Origin: Microvenator marinus
GTDB lineage: Bacteria > Myxococcota_A > Bradymonadia > Bradymonadales > Bradymonadaceae
Length of the DNA: 64,000 nucleotides
Assembly (NCBI RefSeq): GCF_007993755.1
Contig: NZ_CP042467.1
Coordinates: 124,001-188,000, forward strand
Reading direction: 5' to 3'
Below the pieces are notes generated by a model that saw only the letters and a list, made by a program, of their open reading frames with translations, was not told where the DNA came from and searched no databases. This document shows, one piece after another, positions 1 through 8,890 of this stretch. The translations under genes and the position numbers were made by a program. Every line of letters begins with the position of its first letter. The stretch's first letter is position 1.

Positions 1-2
1 CA

Positions 3-272
3 GATGGGCGCACGCTATCTGCGTTTTCGCAACGCAGAGGTTTGGTGGTTTCGCACGAAAAAGGGCGTGAGAAACTGGTGTTGCCCAGTAGCTATTCGGG
101 GCAATTCCAGGTTCGAGTGGTTTCCGAAGCCGACGGCGGAAGCGCAAAACTCAGCATCAAAGCTGGCGCGAATAAAAGGACTTACGAGATAGAGCCGAGT
201 CGAGCCCAAGGCTGGGTAGCACAGGTTGCTCACGAAGTTAAATACCGCACCAGAGCACGCCCTTTTCGTTAA
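3..272 (+). CDS. C-terminal end of an unknown protein (partial)
   Basis: The reading frame is open from the left edge of the window to a TAA, giving about 89 residues whose start lies outside. The ATG-like starts inside it are probably internal codons, because the frame continues upstream without a stop. The sequence is hydrophilic and mixed in charge, with a short basic tail ending RTRARPFR. I see no membrane segment or catalytic motif and do not recognise the family. It lies 58 bp upstream of xdhA on the same strand and need not be functionally linked. Confidence 0.5.
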   Translation, partial: DGRTLSAFSQRRGLVVSHEKGREKLVLPSSYSGQFQVRVVSEADGGSAKLSIKAGANKRTYEIEPSRAQGWVAQVAHEVKYRTRARPFR

Positions 273-330
273 GGTTTGACGCGGGAGGGGGATTTCGGCC
301 ATATTCCTCCGGTCAAACCGGAGTGTGAGC

Positions 331-1758
331 ATGGCAGTCGAATTTTGGGTCAATGATGAGTTGGTAGTCACCGAGGTGTCTGAAGGAAAGCTCCTTCTGG
401 ATTTCCTGCGAAAAGACCTCGCAAAAACAGGGACAAAAGAGGGCTGTAAAGAAGGCGATTGTGGTGCCTGCTCGGTGATGTTGGGCGAGCTCAAGGGCTC
501 GGACGTTGACTACCGCGTGATGACCTCGTGCTTGATTCCGCTTGGAGAGGTGCACGGGAAACATGTCGTTACGGTGGAAGGCGTGGCACTAAGCCTCGAC
601 CAGCTCAACCCCGTTCAAGCTGCCATGGTGGAGCGAGGTGGCTCACAATGTGGCTATTGCACGCCGGGATTCATTGTCTCGATGACGTGGTGGATGTTGG
701 GCGAAGCCGGCGCACCTACGTTGGACAGTGTTAAGCGCGCCGTCAGCGGCAATCTTTGCCGATGCACCGGCTACAACTCTATCAAACGCGCAGGTGAGGA
801 CCTGGTTGACCACTTCAGCGGTAAATACAAGGCTGCGTGGGAAAGCCCGAAGAGGCTGCAGAGTCTCGTGGAAGCGGGGCTTCTGCCGACGTACTTTTCT
901 GAGGTCGCGGCTCGACTGAAGGCGATTCAACCCCAAAAAGCCGTTGTTCCACACGGTCAAGCTGACTTCTACATTGGAGGCGGCACGGATCTTTACGTGC
1001 AGCGCGGCGAAGAGATTCCTCAGTCCACGGTCACGATCCTGAATCGATACCCGCAGATGCGAGGGATTGAGTTCAAGGACGGCTATTTTGTGTTGGGAAG
1101 TCTCACCACGTTTGAGGAGTTCGCGCAGCATCCTGAGCTTCGCCGCGTGATTCCGAGCATGGACGAGTGGATATGGCTTATCGCCTCGTTGCATCTGCGA
1201 AACAGGGCCACGATTGCCGGCAATATCGTCAATGCTTCCCCCATTGGAGACATGTCGAACTTGCTCCTTGCCCTGGATGCCGAGTTGGTGATGGTGGCGG
1301 GAGATGCGGAACGTATCGTGCCACTCAAATCCTTCTACAAAGGATATAAAGTCTACGATAAGCGCCCCCACGAGATCATCACGCAGATTCGTTTCCCTGA
1401 CCCCGATGGTGCGGTCATTCGTTTCGAAAAAGTTTCGAAGCGAAAGGCGCTCGATATCGCGTCCGTCAATTCTGGTGCCAAGCTGAAGGTGGAGAACGGT
1501 GTAGTGGTCGAGGCCAGCCTGAGTGCAGGCGGGGTGGCAGCCTATCCACTTTGGTTGAAAGATACGGGTGAGTTTTTGAGGGGTAAGGCGCTCAATCTCG
1601 AAAACGCTGCAGCCGCGCTTGAGATTGCCATGTCTGAGGTTTCGCCGATCTCCGATGTGCGTGGTTCGGCAGACTACAAACGACTCCTGACTCGCCAATT
1701 CTTAGTCGCCCACCTCGATGCACTTTCTGACGCCCCGCTCGCGGAGGAGTTGATATGA
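331..1758 (+). CDS. xdhA: Xanthine dehydrogenase-type small subunit (Fe-S/FAD)
   Basis: About 475 residues. The N-terminus carries two [2Fe-2S] clusters: a plant-ferredoxin-type motif CKEGDCGACS, then CGYCTPG and NLCRCTGYN, which bind the second cluster. The C-terminal half is an FAD-binding domain of the molybdenum hydroxylase type, with TIAGNIVNASPIGD near residue 290. In this family electrons pass from the molybdenum subunit through Fe-S to FAD and NAD+ during oxidation of hypoxanthine and xanthine. The ATG at 331 is preferred over a GTG two codons upstream because CCGGAG lies about 7 nt before it. The stop overlaps the xdhB start (ATGA), so the two are translationally coupled. Confidence 0.93.
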   Translation: MAVEFWVNDELVVTEVSEGKLLLDFLRKDLAKTGTKEGCKEGDCGACSVMLGELKGSDVDYRVMTSCLIPLGEVHGKHVVTVEGVALSLDQLNPVQAAMVERGGSQCGYCTPGFIVSMTWWMLGEAGAPTLDSVKRAVSGNLCRCTGYNSIKRAGEDLVDHFSGKYKAAWESPKRLQSLVEAGLLPTYFSEVAARLKAIQPQKAVVPHGQADFYIGGGTDLYVQRGEEIPQSTVTILNRYPQMRGIEFKDGYFVLGSLTTFEEFAQHPELRRVIPSMDEWIWLIASLHLRNRATIAGNIVNASPIGDMSNLLLALDAELVMVAGDAERIVPLKSFYKGYKVYDKRPHEIITQIRFPDPDGAVIRFEKVSKRKALDIASVNSGAKLKVENGVVVEASLSAGGVAAYPLWLKDTGEFLRGKALNLENAAAALEIAMSEVSPISDVRGSADYKRLLTRQFLVAHLDALSDAPLAEELI

Positions 1759-4034
1759 CTCATTATGACGCACGACTTCACGTTCAAGGCCTCTCCACTT
1801 ATGTGGACGATGTAGCCGCTCCACACGGCATGCTTCATGCCGCAGTCTTCTCTTCTCCAAAGGCCCACGGGAAGTTGCTGGGGGTCAACGATAGTGCCGC
1901 GAAAGAGCTTCCAGGCGTCAAGGCCATTCTCTACGCGGCGGACATCCCTGGTGAAAACCAAATCGGTGCGATTATTCCGGACGAAGTGCTTTTGGCGACG
2001 GATGAGGTGCATTTCATCGGACATCCAATTGCGTTGGTTATTGCGGACAGCCCGGAGCTTGCTCGGCATGCTTGCACGCTCATGAAGGCTGAAATCGAGG
2101 AGTTGCCGGCGGTTGTGTGCCCACGCGAGGCGTACAAAAAGGGGAATTTCATCGCGCCGCCTCGTACTTTCGCTATGGGCGATGTGGACCAGGCGTTCGC
2201 TGAATGCGACGTTGTGGTGGAAGGCGAGTGCGATATCGCGGGTCAAGAGCACCTCTATCTAGAAACTCAGCGAACGCGCGCGGTCTGGGGAGAGGGTGGA
2301 AGAATCGAAGTCTATTCGTCCACGCAGAGCCCATACGCCGTTCAGAAGGCAATCGCCAAAATCCTCGGACTACCCAACCATATGGTGGAGGTCGACGTTC
2401 GGCGCCTCGGTGGTGGGTTCGGCGGAAAAGAGGACCAGGCCACAGCGTGGGCCTGTCTGGCGGCCCTCGGTGCACAGATTCTGCGCCGTCCGGTCGAGCT
2501 TGTCTTGAACCGCGTAGATGACCTGAAGATGACCGGAAAGCGCCATCCGTATAAGGCCGATTTTAAGCTCGGGCTGAAGGCAGATGGGACGTTTATGGCC
2601 TATGAGGCGAGGCTTTACCAAAATTCTGGTGCGGCCGCCGATTTGTCGACTGCTGTGCTCGAGCGAAGCCTCTTTCACGCCACAAACTCCTACTTTTTCC
2701 CGAACACCCGAGTTGAGGCGGCCTGCTGCCGCACCAATATCCAGCCGCACACGGCGTTTAGGGGATTCGGTGGGCCACAGGGTATGTTCGTGGTTGAGGC
2801 GGCCATCGCCAAGGCTGCCGACGTGATGGGGCTTGCTCGCGAGGTTCTGCAGTATAAGAACCTTCTGAAAGAGGGCGAATCGTTGCCTTATGGTCAGAAG
2901 ACCGAGGGCTGCCGAACTCATACGTCTTGGAATCGAGCGGTCGAAAAGTTTAACTGGTCCGGCATGAGGCGTGCCGCTGATACTTTCAACTCAGAGCACA
3001 AAACCAAAAAGAAGGGCCTTGCGATCATGCCGATATGTTTCGGGATTGCGTTCACCAAGACCTTCTTCAATCAGGCTTCTGCGCTGGTTCACGTCTACGG
3101 GGACGGCAGCGTAAGCGTCTCCACAGGGGGCGTGGAGATGGGGCAGGGCGTGAACTCGAAGATGATCGACATCGCGGCAAAGGAGTTTGGAATTTCTACG
3201 AGCCGCGTCAGGCTCGAGAGTACCAATACCACTCGAATTGCGAATATGTCTCCGAGCGCAGCGAGTGCAACCGCCGACCTCAATGGAAATGCAACAATCC
3301 TCGCGACTCAGGCGATTTTGAAGCGCCTCAAGCGCCTCGTGGCTCAGGAGCTAAGTGTTTCTGATGAGGAGCTGGAGTTCAAGGACGGCAAGGTTTGGCA
3401 TCGTGAAGAGCCGACGGAATGGACGTGGGAAAAGGTGGTGGGGCACGCGTACTTCAACCGTGTTGGGCTCTCTGAACATGCGTTTTACGCGACCCCCAAC
3501 ATCTGGTTTGATGCCGAAAAAGAGAAGGGGCGGCCGTTTGCCTATCATGTCTACGGTACAGCGATCGTTGAGTCTGAAATTGACGTTTTGCGAGGCACTT
3601 ATGACTTTACGTCCGTCAAGATCGTGCACGATCTCGGGCGAACGGTGAACGAGTTAGTTGACCTCGGCCAGATCGAGGGTGGGTTTGCGCAGGGAATTGG
3701 TTGGATGACACTCGAGGAGTTGGCGTATCATGAGGATGGGCGTCTGCTATCTCACGCGCTCTCCACCTACAAGGCGCCCGACGTCTACTTCATGCCTGAC
3801 GACATGGAAATCGAGTGGCTCACGGAACCAGGGCCCACTGGTCCCTACGGCTCGAAGGCCGTTGGTGAACCCCCCTTGATGTATGGAATCGGGGCGTATT
3901 TCTCTTTGAGAGACGCCATGAGAGCGTTTCGAGAAGACGATTACGAGTTTAGGGCTCCAATGACGCCTGAACGAGTTCTTCTTGGGTTGCAGGGGCATCA
4001 TTCGGAAGAACCGGCCGAGGCAAAGAGCGCGTAG
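1755..4034 (+). CDS. xdhB: Xanthine dehydrogenase-type molybdenum-binding large subunit
   Basis: 759 residues, the size of XdhB in two-subunit bacterial xanthine dehydrogenases. Molybdopterin-contacting motifs are visible: RRLGGGFGGKE, TAFRGFGGPQG, GGVEMGQGVNSK and PYGSKAVGEPPLM. The last contains the Glu that in this family acts as general base at the Mo centre. Together with the upstream Fe-S/FAD subunit it forms the hydroxylase. The XdhC maturation factor that sulfurates the cofactor is usually adjacent but is not in this window. Xanthine is the likely substrate, though related hydroxylases use other purines or aldehydes. Confidence 0.92.
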   Translation: MTHYDARLHVQGLSTYVDDVAAPHGMLHAAVFSSPKAHGKLLGVNDSAAKELPGVKAILYAADIPGENQIGAIIPDEVLLATDEVHFIGHPIALVIADSPELARHACTLMKAEIEELPAVVCPREAYKKGNFIAPPRTFAMGDVDQAFAECDVVVEGECDIAGQEHLYLETQRTRAVWGEGGRIEVYSSTQSPYAVQKAIAKILGLPNHMVEVDVRRLGGGFGGKEDQATAWACLAALGAQILRRPVELVLNRVDDLKMTGKRHPYKADFKLGLKADGTFMAYEARLYQNSGAAADLSTAVLERSLFHATNSYFFPNTRVEAACCRTNIQPHTAFRGFGGPQGMFVVEAAIAKAADVMGLAREVLQYKNLLKEGESLPYGQKTEGCRTHTSWNRAVEKFNWSGMRRAADTFNSEHKTKKKGLAIMPICFGIAFTKTFFNQASALVHVYGDGSVSVSTGGVEMGQGVNSKMIDIAAKEFGISTSRVRLESTNTTRIANMSPSAASATADLNGNATILATQAILKRLKRLVAQELSVSDEELEFKDGKVWHREEPTEWTWEKVVGHAYFNRVGLSEHAFYATPNIWFDAEKEKGRPFAYHVYGTAIVESEIDVLRGTYDFTSVKIVHDLGRTVNELVDLGQIEGGFAQGIGWMTLEELAYHEDGRLLSHALSTYKAPDVYFMPDDMEIEWLTEPGPTGPYGSKAVGEPPLMYGIGAYFSLRDAMRAFREDDYEFRAPMTPERVLLGLQGHHSEEPAEAKSA

Positions 4035-4114
4035 GTGCGTCAATATGCCGCATTTACCTGGGTGTGGGCGTGCCTACTCTAAGAGAGTCCATCTCTCTTG
4101 CGAGGAGCGCAGCC

Positions 4115-5362
4115 ATGTCACCGATTCAAACCCCCTTCAAACTTTGTGTGTTTTCTCTCTGGTTCGTGGCGCTCTCGGTAGGGTGCTCTGGGGCTGGTGG
4201 GGCTCTACCTCTTTCTGATTCGTCAGAAGGAGAAGATGTGATGGATATCGAAGTGGACGAAAAACCTCCAAAGCAGACTTCACCTGATTCAGATAACACA
4301 TCCACGATTTTCCTACCTGAGGAACTCTACAACTATGCACTCATCGATACGCCTTCCCATTTTAACTACGAGTCAGAGCGTTTTCATCAGCAGCAGCCCC
4401 TTTCGACCGCAGATAACACTCCGGCGAACAATCCGGTCACCAACGAGGGGGCAACGCTAGGTCGTGTGCTCTTCTACGATAAGAATCTGAGTGCAAATCG
4501 TACCGTGGCTTGTGCGTCATGCCATCGGCCAGAGCTAGGTTTCTCCGACAATCGTGTGCTGAGCGTGGGGTTCGATGGGGGGCTAACGGGCAGGCATTCC
4601 ATGGGCTTGACCAATGCTCGATATTACGAGGCGGGTCAGTTCTTTTGGGACCAGCGGGCGTCTACACTTGAGGAGCAGGTTCTGATGCCATTCCAAGATC
4701 AAGTCGAAATGGGTATGACCTTGGAGACTCTGGTAGCTCGGGTCGAGGGCGGCCCTTACTATTCGCCGCTCTTCGAGGCCGCGTTTGGAGATTCTTCGGT
4801 CAGCGCGGATCGAATTTCGAAGGCTCTCGCTCAGTTCATTCGAAGTATTGTGAGCACAAAGAGTCGCTACGACGTGGGACGCGCTCAAGTTAGCGCGAGG
4901 TCCGAGGACTTTCCAAACTTCACAGCTGAAGAAAACCTCGGAAAGTTCCTTTTCTCGACCCCACCAGGCCGTGGGGGTTTCGCATGCTTTACGTGTCATC
5001 AAGGCGAAGGGATGATTCCTGTTGAAGCCACGACCAACGGCCTTGATGCCGAGATAACTGACCGTGGATACGGCGCCGTGACCGGCCTTGCGACTGACGA
5101 AGGAACGTTTAAAGCTCCATCACTTCGTAATGTGGAACTGACGGCACCCTACATGCACGACGGGCGCTTTGCGACGCTTGAGGATGTCATCGAACACTAT
5201 TCAAATGGCGTTCAGCCTGCTCAGAATCTCAATGGTCCGCTGGCTGCGTTCGAGTTCAACATGACATCGGCTGAAAAATCGGCGTTAGTGGCGTTTCTCA
5301 AGACTCTGACTGACCGAGAGCTCGTCGAGGACCCAAAATTCAGCGACCCATTCGTCGACTAG
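4115..5362 (+). CDS. Di-haem cytochrome c peroxidase-like lipoprotein
   Basis: About 415 residues of the CcpA/MauG family. Two haem c sites are visible, CASCH and CFTCH, followed by the typical C-terminal motif KAPSLRNVELTAPYMHDG. The family reduces H2O2 in the periplasm or oxidises protein-bound substrates. The ATG at 4115 follows GAGGAG and opens a lipoprotein signal ending SVGC, so the in-frame GTG at 4064 is rejected. An acidic linker (SSEGEDVMDIEVDE) follows the lipobox, as in other lipoproteins of this window. Whether it is a peroxidase or a MauG-like enzyme cannot be decided from sequence. Confidence 0.88.
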   Translation: MSPIQTPFKLCVFSLWFVALSVGCSGAGGALPLSDSSEGEDVMDIEVDEKPPKQTSPDSDNTSTIFLPEELYNYALIDTPSHFNYESERFHQQQPLSTADNTPANNPVTNEGATLGRVLFYDKNLSANRTVACASCHRPELGFSDNRVLSVGFDGGLTGRHSMGLTNARYYEAGQFFWDQRASTLEEQVLMPFQDQVEMGMTLETLVARVEGGPYYSPLFEAAFGDSSVSADRISKALAQFIRSIVSTKSRYDVGRAQVSARSEDFPNFTAEENLGKFLFSTPPGRGGFACFTCHQGEGMIPVEATTNGLDAEITDRGYGAVTGLATDEGTFKAPSLRNVELTAPYMHDGRFATLEDVIEHYSNGVQPAQNLNGPLAAFEFNMTSAEKSALVAFLKTLTDRELVEDPKFSDPFVD

Positions 5363-5438
5363 AAGCACAATTTGAAGATTTGGGTTGGAAACTCTGGGAA
5401 TACAGGTCAGAAGACACGTTGTATGCCCCGGAGAGAGT

Positions 5439-6809
5439 ATGTCGGATAAATCCTTTGCTAATTTGAACCTCGAAGCGACGTGGTTGGAGAACCTCGACCA
5501 ACTTGGTTATCTTCAGATGACGCCTATTCAGGCGGACGCGCTGCCCCATATGTTGGAAGGCAAAGACGTGATTGGCCAGGCCAGCACAGGGACCGGGAAA
5601 ACGGCTGCGTTCGGTCTTGCGTTGCTCTCAAAGATTGAGCCCGCGGGGCAAGTGCCGGGAGCGTTGGTTTTGTGTCCTACGCGCGAATTGGCAACGCAGG
5701 TCGCCGAAGAGATTCGGCGCCTCGCAAGGCCCATACCTAATACGAATGTCGTGGTGCTGACCGGGGGTACTTCGGTAAGTCGGCAGCGTACTTCCCTTGC
5801 TCATGGTGCGGACGTGGTGGTGGGAACGCCGGGACGTGTCTTAGACCATCTTCGCAGAAAATCACTGGACGTCTCCAAGGTCAGAACCCTCGTGCTCGAT
5901 GAAGCAGACCGCATGTTGGATATGGGCTTTTTGGAGGATGTGCAGACGGTCGCTGAGTTGGTGGCGCCGGAGCGCCAAACCCACCTATTCTCAGCAACAA
6001 TGTCTGAGGATGTGGAGCGCCTTAGTCAGACTTTTCAACGGGATCCAGTATGGGTTGAGGCGGATTCTGAGACGCCGGACATCACCCAAATTCTCTACGA
6101 TTTGCAGGGAATTGATAGGTTTGATGCCCTAGAGCGCGTGCTGAGCTACCACAGCCTTGAATCTGCCGTGATCTTTTGCAACGAGCGAGACACCGTGGAC
6201 GCGTGCCGTGCTGTCTTGAAACACGCCGGCTATTCGGTGGAGGGGCTGCACGGTGGAATGGAGCAGCGCGACCGTGAGGCCGTGTTGCGGCTCTTCTCGA
6301 ACCAGAGCGTGCGTTTCCTCGTGGCCACGAACGTCGCAGCGCGTGGGATCGATATCCAAGAGCTCGGTGCTGTGATCAACTTCGAGATGCCTCGAGATAT
6401 CACGGAGTTTGTGCACCGAGTCGGCAGAACAGGCAGGGCAGGGGAATCCGGCCTTGCGATTAGCCTTCTTGGGCGAAGCGATGCTCGAAAGGTCGAAGCT
6501 CTACCTGAGCTTCTCGGTGGAATTGAGCCTCGAATGGCTTCCAAACTCCCTTCCGCGAGCACAAGTCCAGAACCCGCCAAAATGCGCACGCTGATGCTCT
6601 TCGCTGGCAAGCGTGACAAACTGCGCCCAGGCGATGTTGTGGGTGCGTTCACTGGCGAGTTCGGGCTGGACGTGGACGCCCTTGGGAAGATCACGATCGA
6701 AGAGCGAGCGAGCTACGTAGCGGTCGCTAGTGAGGTGGCCGAAGCCGCCCTCGTCAAACTTCGGAAAGGGAAGATCAAGGGCAAGAACATCAAGGGACAG
6801 TTGGTGTGA
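5439..6809 (+). CDS. dbpA: DEAD-box RNA helicase, DbpA type
   Basis: About 456 residues. Helicase motifs appear in order: GQASTGTGKTAA (Walker A), PTRELA, TPGR, VLDEADRML (DEAD), LFSATM, VATNVAARGIDI and HRVGRTGRAG. The last 75 residues form a compact basic domain matching the DbpA C-terminal RNA-binding module, which in E. coli recognises hairpin 92 of 23S rRNA, and no long RGG tail is present. The likely role is 50S subunit assembly. The ATG at 5439 follows GGAGAG and starts the conserved helicase; upstream in-frame codons have no family sequence. Confidence 0.9.
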   Translation: MSDKSFANLNLEATWLENLDQLGYLQMTPIQADALPHMLEGKDVIGQASTGTGKTAAFGLALLSKIEPAGQVPGALVLCPTRELATQVAEEIRRLARPIPNTNVVVLTGGTSVSRQRTSLAHGADVVVGTPGRVLDHLRRKSLDVSKVRTLVLDEADRMLDMGFLEDVQTVAELVAPERQTHLFSATMSEDVERLSQTFQRDPVWVEADSETPDITQILYDLQGIDRFDALERVLSYHSLESAVIFCNERDTVDACRAVLKHAGYSVEGLHGGMEQRDREAVLRLFSNQSVRFLVATNVAARGIDIQELGAVINFEMPRDITEFVHRVGRTGRAGESGLAISLLGRSDARKVEALPELLGGIEPRMASKLPSASTSPEPAKMRTLMLFAGKRDKLRPGDVVGAFTGEFGLDVDALGKITIEERASYVAVASEVAEAALVKLRKGKIKGKNIKGQLV

Positions 6810-6888
6810 TCTTCTAAGTTCTGTTTGCTTTCGAGGTCTCTCTGTGTGAAGGAGCATGCGGCTTTTCTGCCCACCACAAGGACATCTC

Positions 6889-7473
6889 ATGTCACATCCC
6901 TTGCCAAAATTTGGTTTCGATACTTTTGACGACTTAGATAACTGGGCGCTGATCGTCTCAGGCCGTTTCCTCGACGAGCCACCCACTCAGGATCATGTCT
7001 ATCGGATGGAAGCTTTCGTCCGAGAATGGGCAGAAAAAACTCAGCTCCCTCTGGCGTTCGTTCATCTTGGTACCACCATCAACTGGACTGAGTTCGACGA
7101 TCACGACGAAGACTACGAGTACGCTCCGGCACTCGTTGGGCTCGTGCAGGCGTACACAGCAGGGGCGTCCCCAGTCATGGTTGAGAGGGCAAATATTTCG
7201 AGCGACGCTCACGCCCAGATTCCAAGCGAGTTTTGGAAAGCATTCGCGACCGAGTTTGAATTGGTCCCGCGCGATGAGGCGCTCTATTTGGCGGCTTCCG
7301 GGTGGACGGTCGCTGGACTCTATGCGCCTGAGGCAAAGCCCGACCCGTCGGGGGACTATTTTCAAGATTATGCCAAGCCCCTGATCACTGCATGTACAGA
7401 CGGTGTCGGGTCAAAAGTCCTCGAGCTCGAAGAGCTTCCAAAGACCTTTTGGCTCCACGCTACCTACGCGTGA
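6889..7473 (+). CDS. Hypothetical protein, about 194 aa
   Basis: I do not recognise the family. The protein is acidic, has no signal peptide or membrane helix, and is rich in aromatic residues (DHDEDYEYAPALVGLVQAYT). It is probably cytoplasmic. The ATG at 6889 is preferred because AAGGAC sits 6 nt upstream, whereas the ATG at 6856 is almost touching its GGAG. It ends 85 bp before the BlaI-type gene, in a region that has its own candidate promoter, so it may not belong to that operon. Confidence 0.6.
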   Translation: MSHPLPKFGFDTFDDLDNWALIVSGRFLDEPPTQDHVYRMEAFVREWAEKTQLPLAFVHLGTTINWTEFDDHDEDYEYAPALVGLVQAYTAGASPVMVERANISSDAHAQIPSEFWKAFATEFELVPRDEALYLAASGWTVAGLYAPEAKPDPSGDYFQDYAKPLITACTDGVGSKVLELEELPKTFWLHATYA

Positions 7474-7502
7474 ACCCACGTTTTTCTTGGCGGGCGGTAA
7501 AA

Positions 7503-7536
7503 CTCCGATTGACTCTCGGAGATTCATGGCTATTCT
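7503..7536 (+). promoter_or_regulatory. Candidate promoter with palindrome for the BlaI-efflux operon
   Basis: A hyphenated palindrome CTCCGA-N7-TCGGAG occupies 7503-7521. Its loop holds TTGACT (7509-7514), a good -35 element, followed after 16 bp by TATTCT (7531-7536) as -10. The BlaI-type ATG is at 7559. A repressor bound to the palindrome would cover the -35 element, the arrangement expected for autoregulation by the BlaI-type protein, although the sequence does not resemble the classic TACA/TGTA Bla operators. Assignment is inference. Confidence 0.45.
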
Positions 7537-7558
7537 CGAGCAGTGTGATGGAGGACCT

Positions 7559-7954
7559 ATGCTCAGAGTGCCAGAACTAGCCCTTGGAGACCTTGAACGC
7601 GATGTGCTTGATGCGCTTTGGAAAAATGGCGAGCTCTCGCCAGTTTCGGTGCATCAGCTGGTGGGAGAACCGAGAAATGTTTCGGTCAACACCGTGGCCT
7701 CCGCTCTAAAAAGGCTGCACCAAAAAGGGCTCTTGCACCGCGAAAAAGTCAGTCATTCCTACGTCTATAGCCCGGCCATATCTCGGGCTGACCTCCAAAA
7801 GCTTTTGATCGGGGAAATCGCCAACCAGTTTGATGATCAGTATAGCTCAAGCTTCTTCGCGGCCTTCTTGGACTTAGCAGAAGAGCAGGGCGAAGATTCG
7901 TTGAGAATGCTCGAAGAGATGATCGCTCAGAGATTGGAAGGGGGCGAGGAGTGA
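7559..7954 (+). CDS. BlaI/MecI-type winged-helix repressor
   Basis: About 131 residues with the BlaI/CopY layout. An N-terminal winged helix contains LERDVLDALWKNGELSPV and NTVASALKRLHQKGLLHRE, and a C-terminal helical dimerisation part follows. Members bind operator DNA as dimers and are released by proteolysis (BlaI, MecI) or by metal (CopY). The ATG at 7559 is chosen because the family begins a few residues before the first helix and GGAGG lies just upstream. Longer starts give a tail without family sequence. It overlaps the M56 gene by 4 nt (GTGA), so repressor and protease are made together. No Cys-rich metal motif is visible here, so signal input probably comes from the partner. Confidence 0.85.
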   Translation: MLRVPELALGDLERDVLDALWKNGELSPVSVHQLVGEPRNVSVNTVASALKRLHQKGLLHREKVSHSYVYSPAISRADLQKLLIGEIANQFDDQYSSSFFAAFLDLAEEQGEDSLRMLEEMIAQRLEGGEE

Positions 7955-8883
7955 GCGTGTTCCTGAAAGCGCTTTTGATTGCCATTGCGGTTGTGGCTCC
8001 GATGGTCTGGCTACTGGTTGTGCGTTTTGTGCCGAGAAACTGGGAGTCGCGAAGGGCTGACGCATTGGTGTTGCGGCTATGGCTCTACGCCCCGATCTGG
8101 GTGTCCCTCTTGGTGGTTGTTTCAGCCATGTCGCCTGCCATCGTGACTGGCCTTGTGTTCGGCGCAGAATATTGTTCGATGAACGCGCACCATCACCATC
8201 TTTGTGTTTGGCACGCCCCGTCGCATTCTCACAGATCTACGGCGTTGTTGATTCCGCTTCTGGTCGCTCTCCCGAGCCTCGTGTTGGTGAGCGCAACGGG
8301 AAGGCGGATTTGGAGAGAGCGACGCCTGGTGCGAACACTGCTTCAGACTAGCAGGCCTCACGAATCTGACGCTTCGATTCGGGTTTTGGACCAGGTCGAG
8401 CCTATCGCACTGACCGTGGGTTGGACGGAGCCGAAGATTCTGGTGAGTTCGGGATTGATTCAGGGCCTTGGCCCGGAGTCGTTCAACGCCATTCTGGCTC
8501 ATGAGCGTGCACACGCGCGCCGGCGCGATGCGCTCTTGGCCGCCCTTGACCGTTTTGCGGCTTCGATTTTACCGGAGAAGACATCGCGTCCGCTCTTAAA
8601 GCGATTGCACCTTCTTCGCGAACTCGCATGCGATTCGGAGGCAGCTCGGGATGCCCATCCCGTTCACGTAGCGAAGGCATTGACCGAAGTCGCGCGGATG
8701 CGAGGTTTGGAACTCCAGACGCTCGGCACCATTGGTCCGAGGGTAAGAAGTCTTCTCGATGGTCCCGAAGAAGGTCATTCACATGCGGTGCCTGTGGCCT
8801 TGGCGCTGCCTTGTTTTGCCATCTTGGGCGCTTGGCCGGTGCACAACGCTATTGAGCTCTTGCTCTCGATTTTGCTTCATTGA
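7951..8883 (+). CDS. M56 (BlaR1/MecR1-type) membrane metalloprotease with His-rich loop
   Basis: 310 residues. Hydrophobic segments lie near residues 5-25, 50-70 and 95-115, with another at the C-terminus. The zinc protease motif is LAHERAH (HExxH), followed by an ERAHARRRD helix. The C-terminal penicillin-binding sensor of BlaR1 is absent. Instead the loop between the second and third helices reads EYCSMNAHHHHLCVW followed by HAPSHSHRS, with nine His and two Cys, which suggests a metal-sensing site outside the membrane. By analogy to BlaR1 it would cleave or inactivate the BlaI-type repressor. The start is a GTG overlapping the repressor stop. Confidence 0.8.
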   Translation: MSVFLKALLIAIAVVAPMVWLLVVRFVPRNWESRRADALVLRLWLYAPIWVSLLVVVSAMSPAIVTGLVFGAEYCSMNAHHHHLCVWHAPSHSHRSTALLIPLLVALPSLVLVSATGRRIWRERRLVRTLLQTSRPHESDASIRVLDQVEPIALTVGWTEPKILVSSGLIQGLGPESFNAILAHERAHARRRDALLAALDRFAASILPEKTSRPLLKRLHLLRELACDSEAARDAHPVHVAKALTEVARMRGLELQTLGTIGPRVRSLLDGPEEGHSHAVPVALALPCFAILGAWPVHNAIELLLSILLH

Positions 8884-8890
8884 GTTAGCT

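Noticed and set aside
4-192. Short plus-strand frame at the left edge
   Set aside because: The neighbouring frame is open from the window edge to 272 and is the better candidate for the real gene end.
643-1698. 351-residue open frame on the minus strand
   Set aside because: It lies wholly antisense inside xdhA, which has clear Fe-S and FAD motifs. Codon bias explains the open frame.
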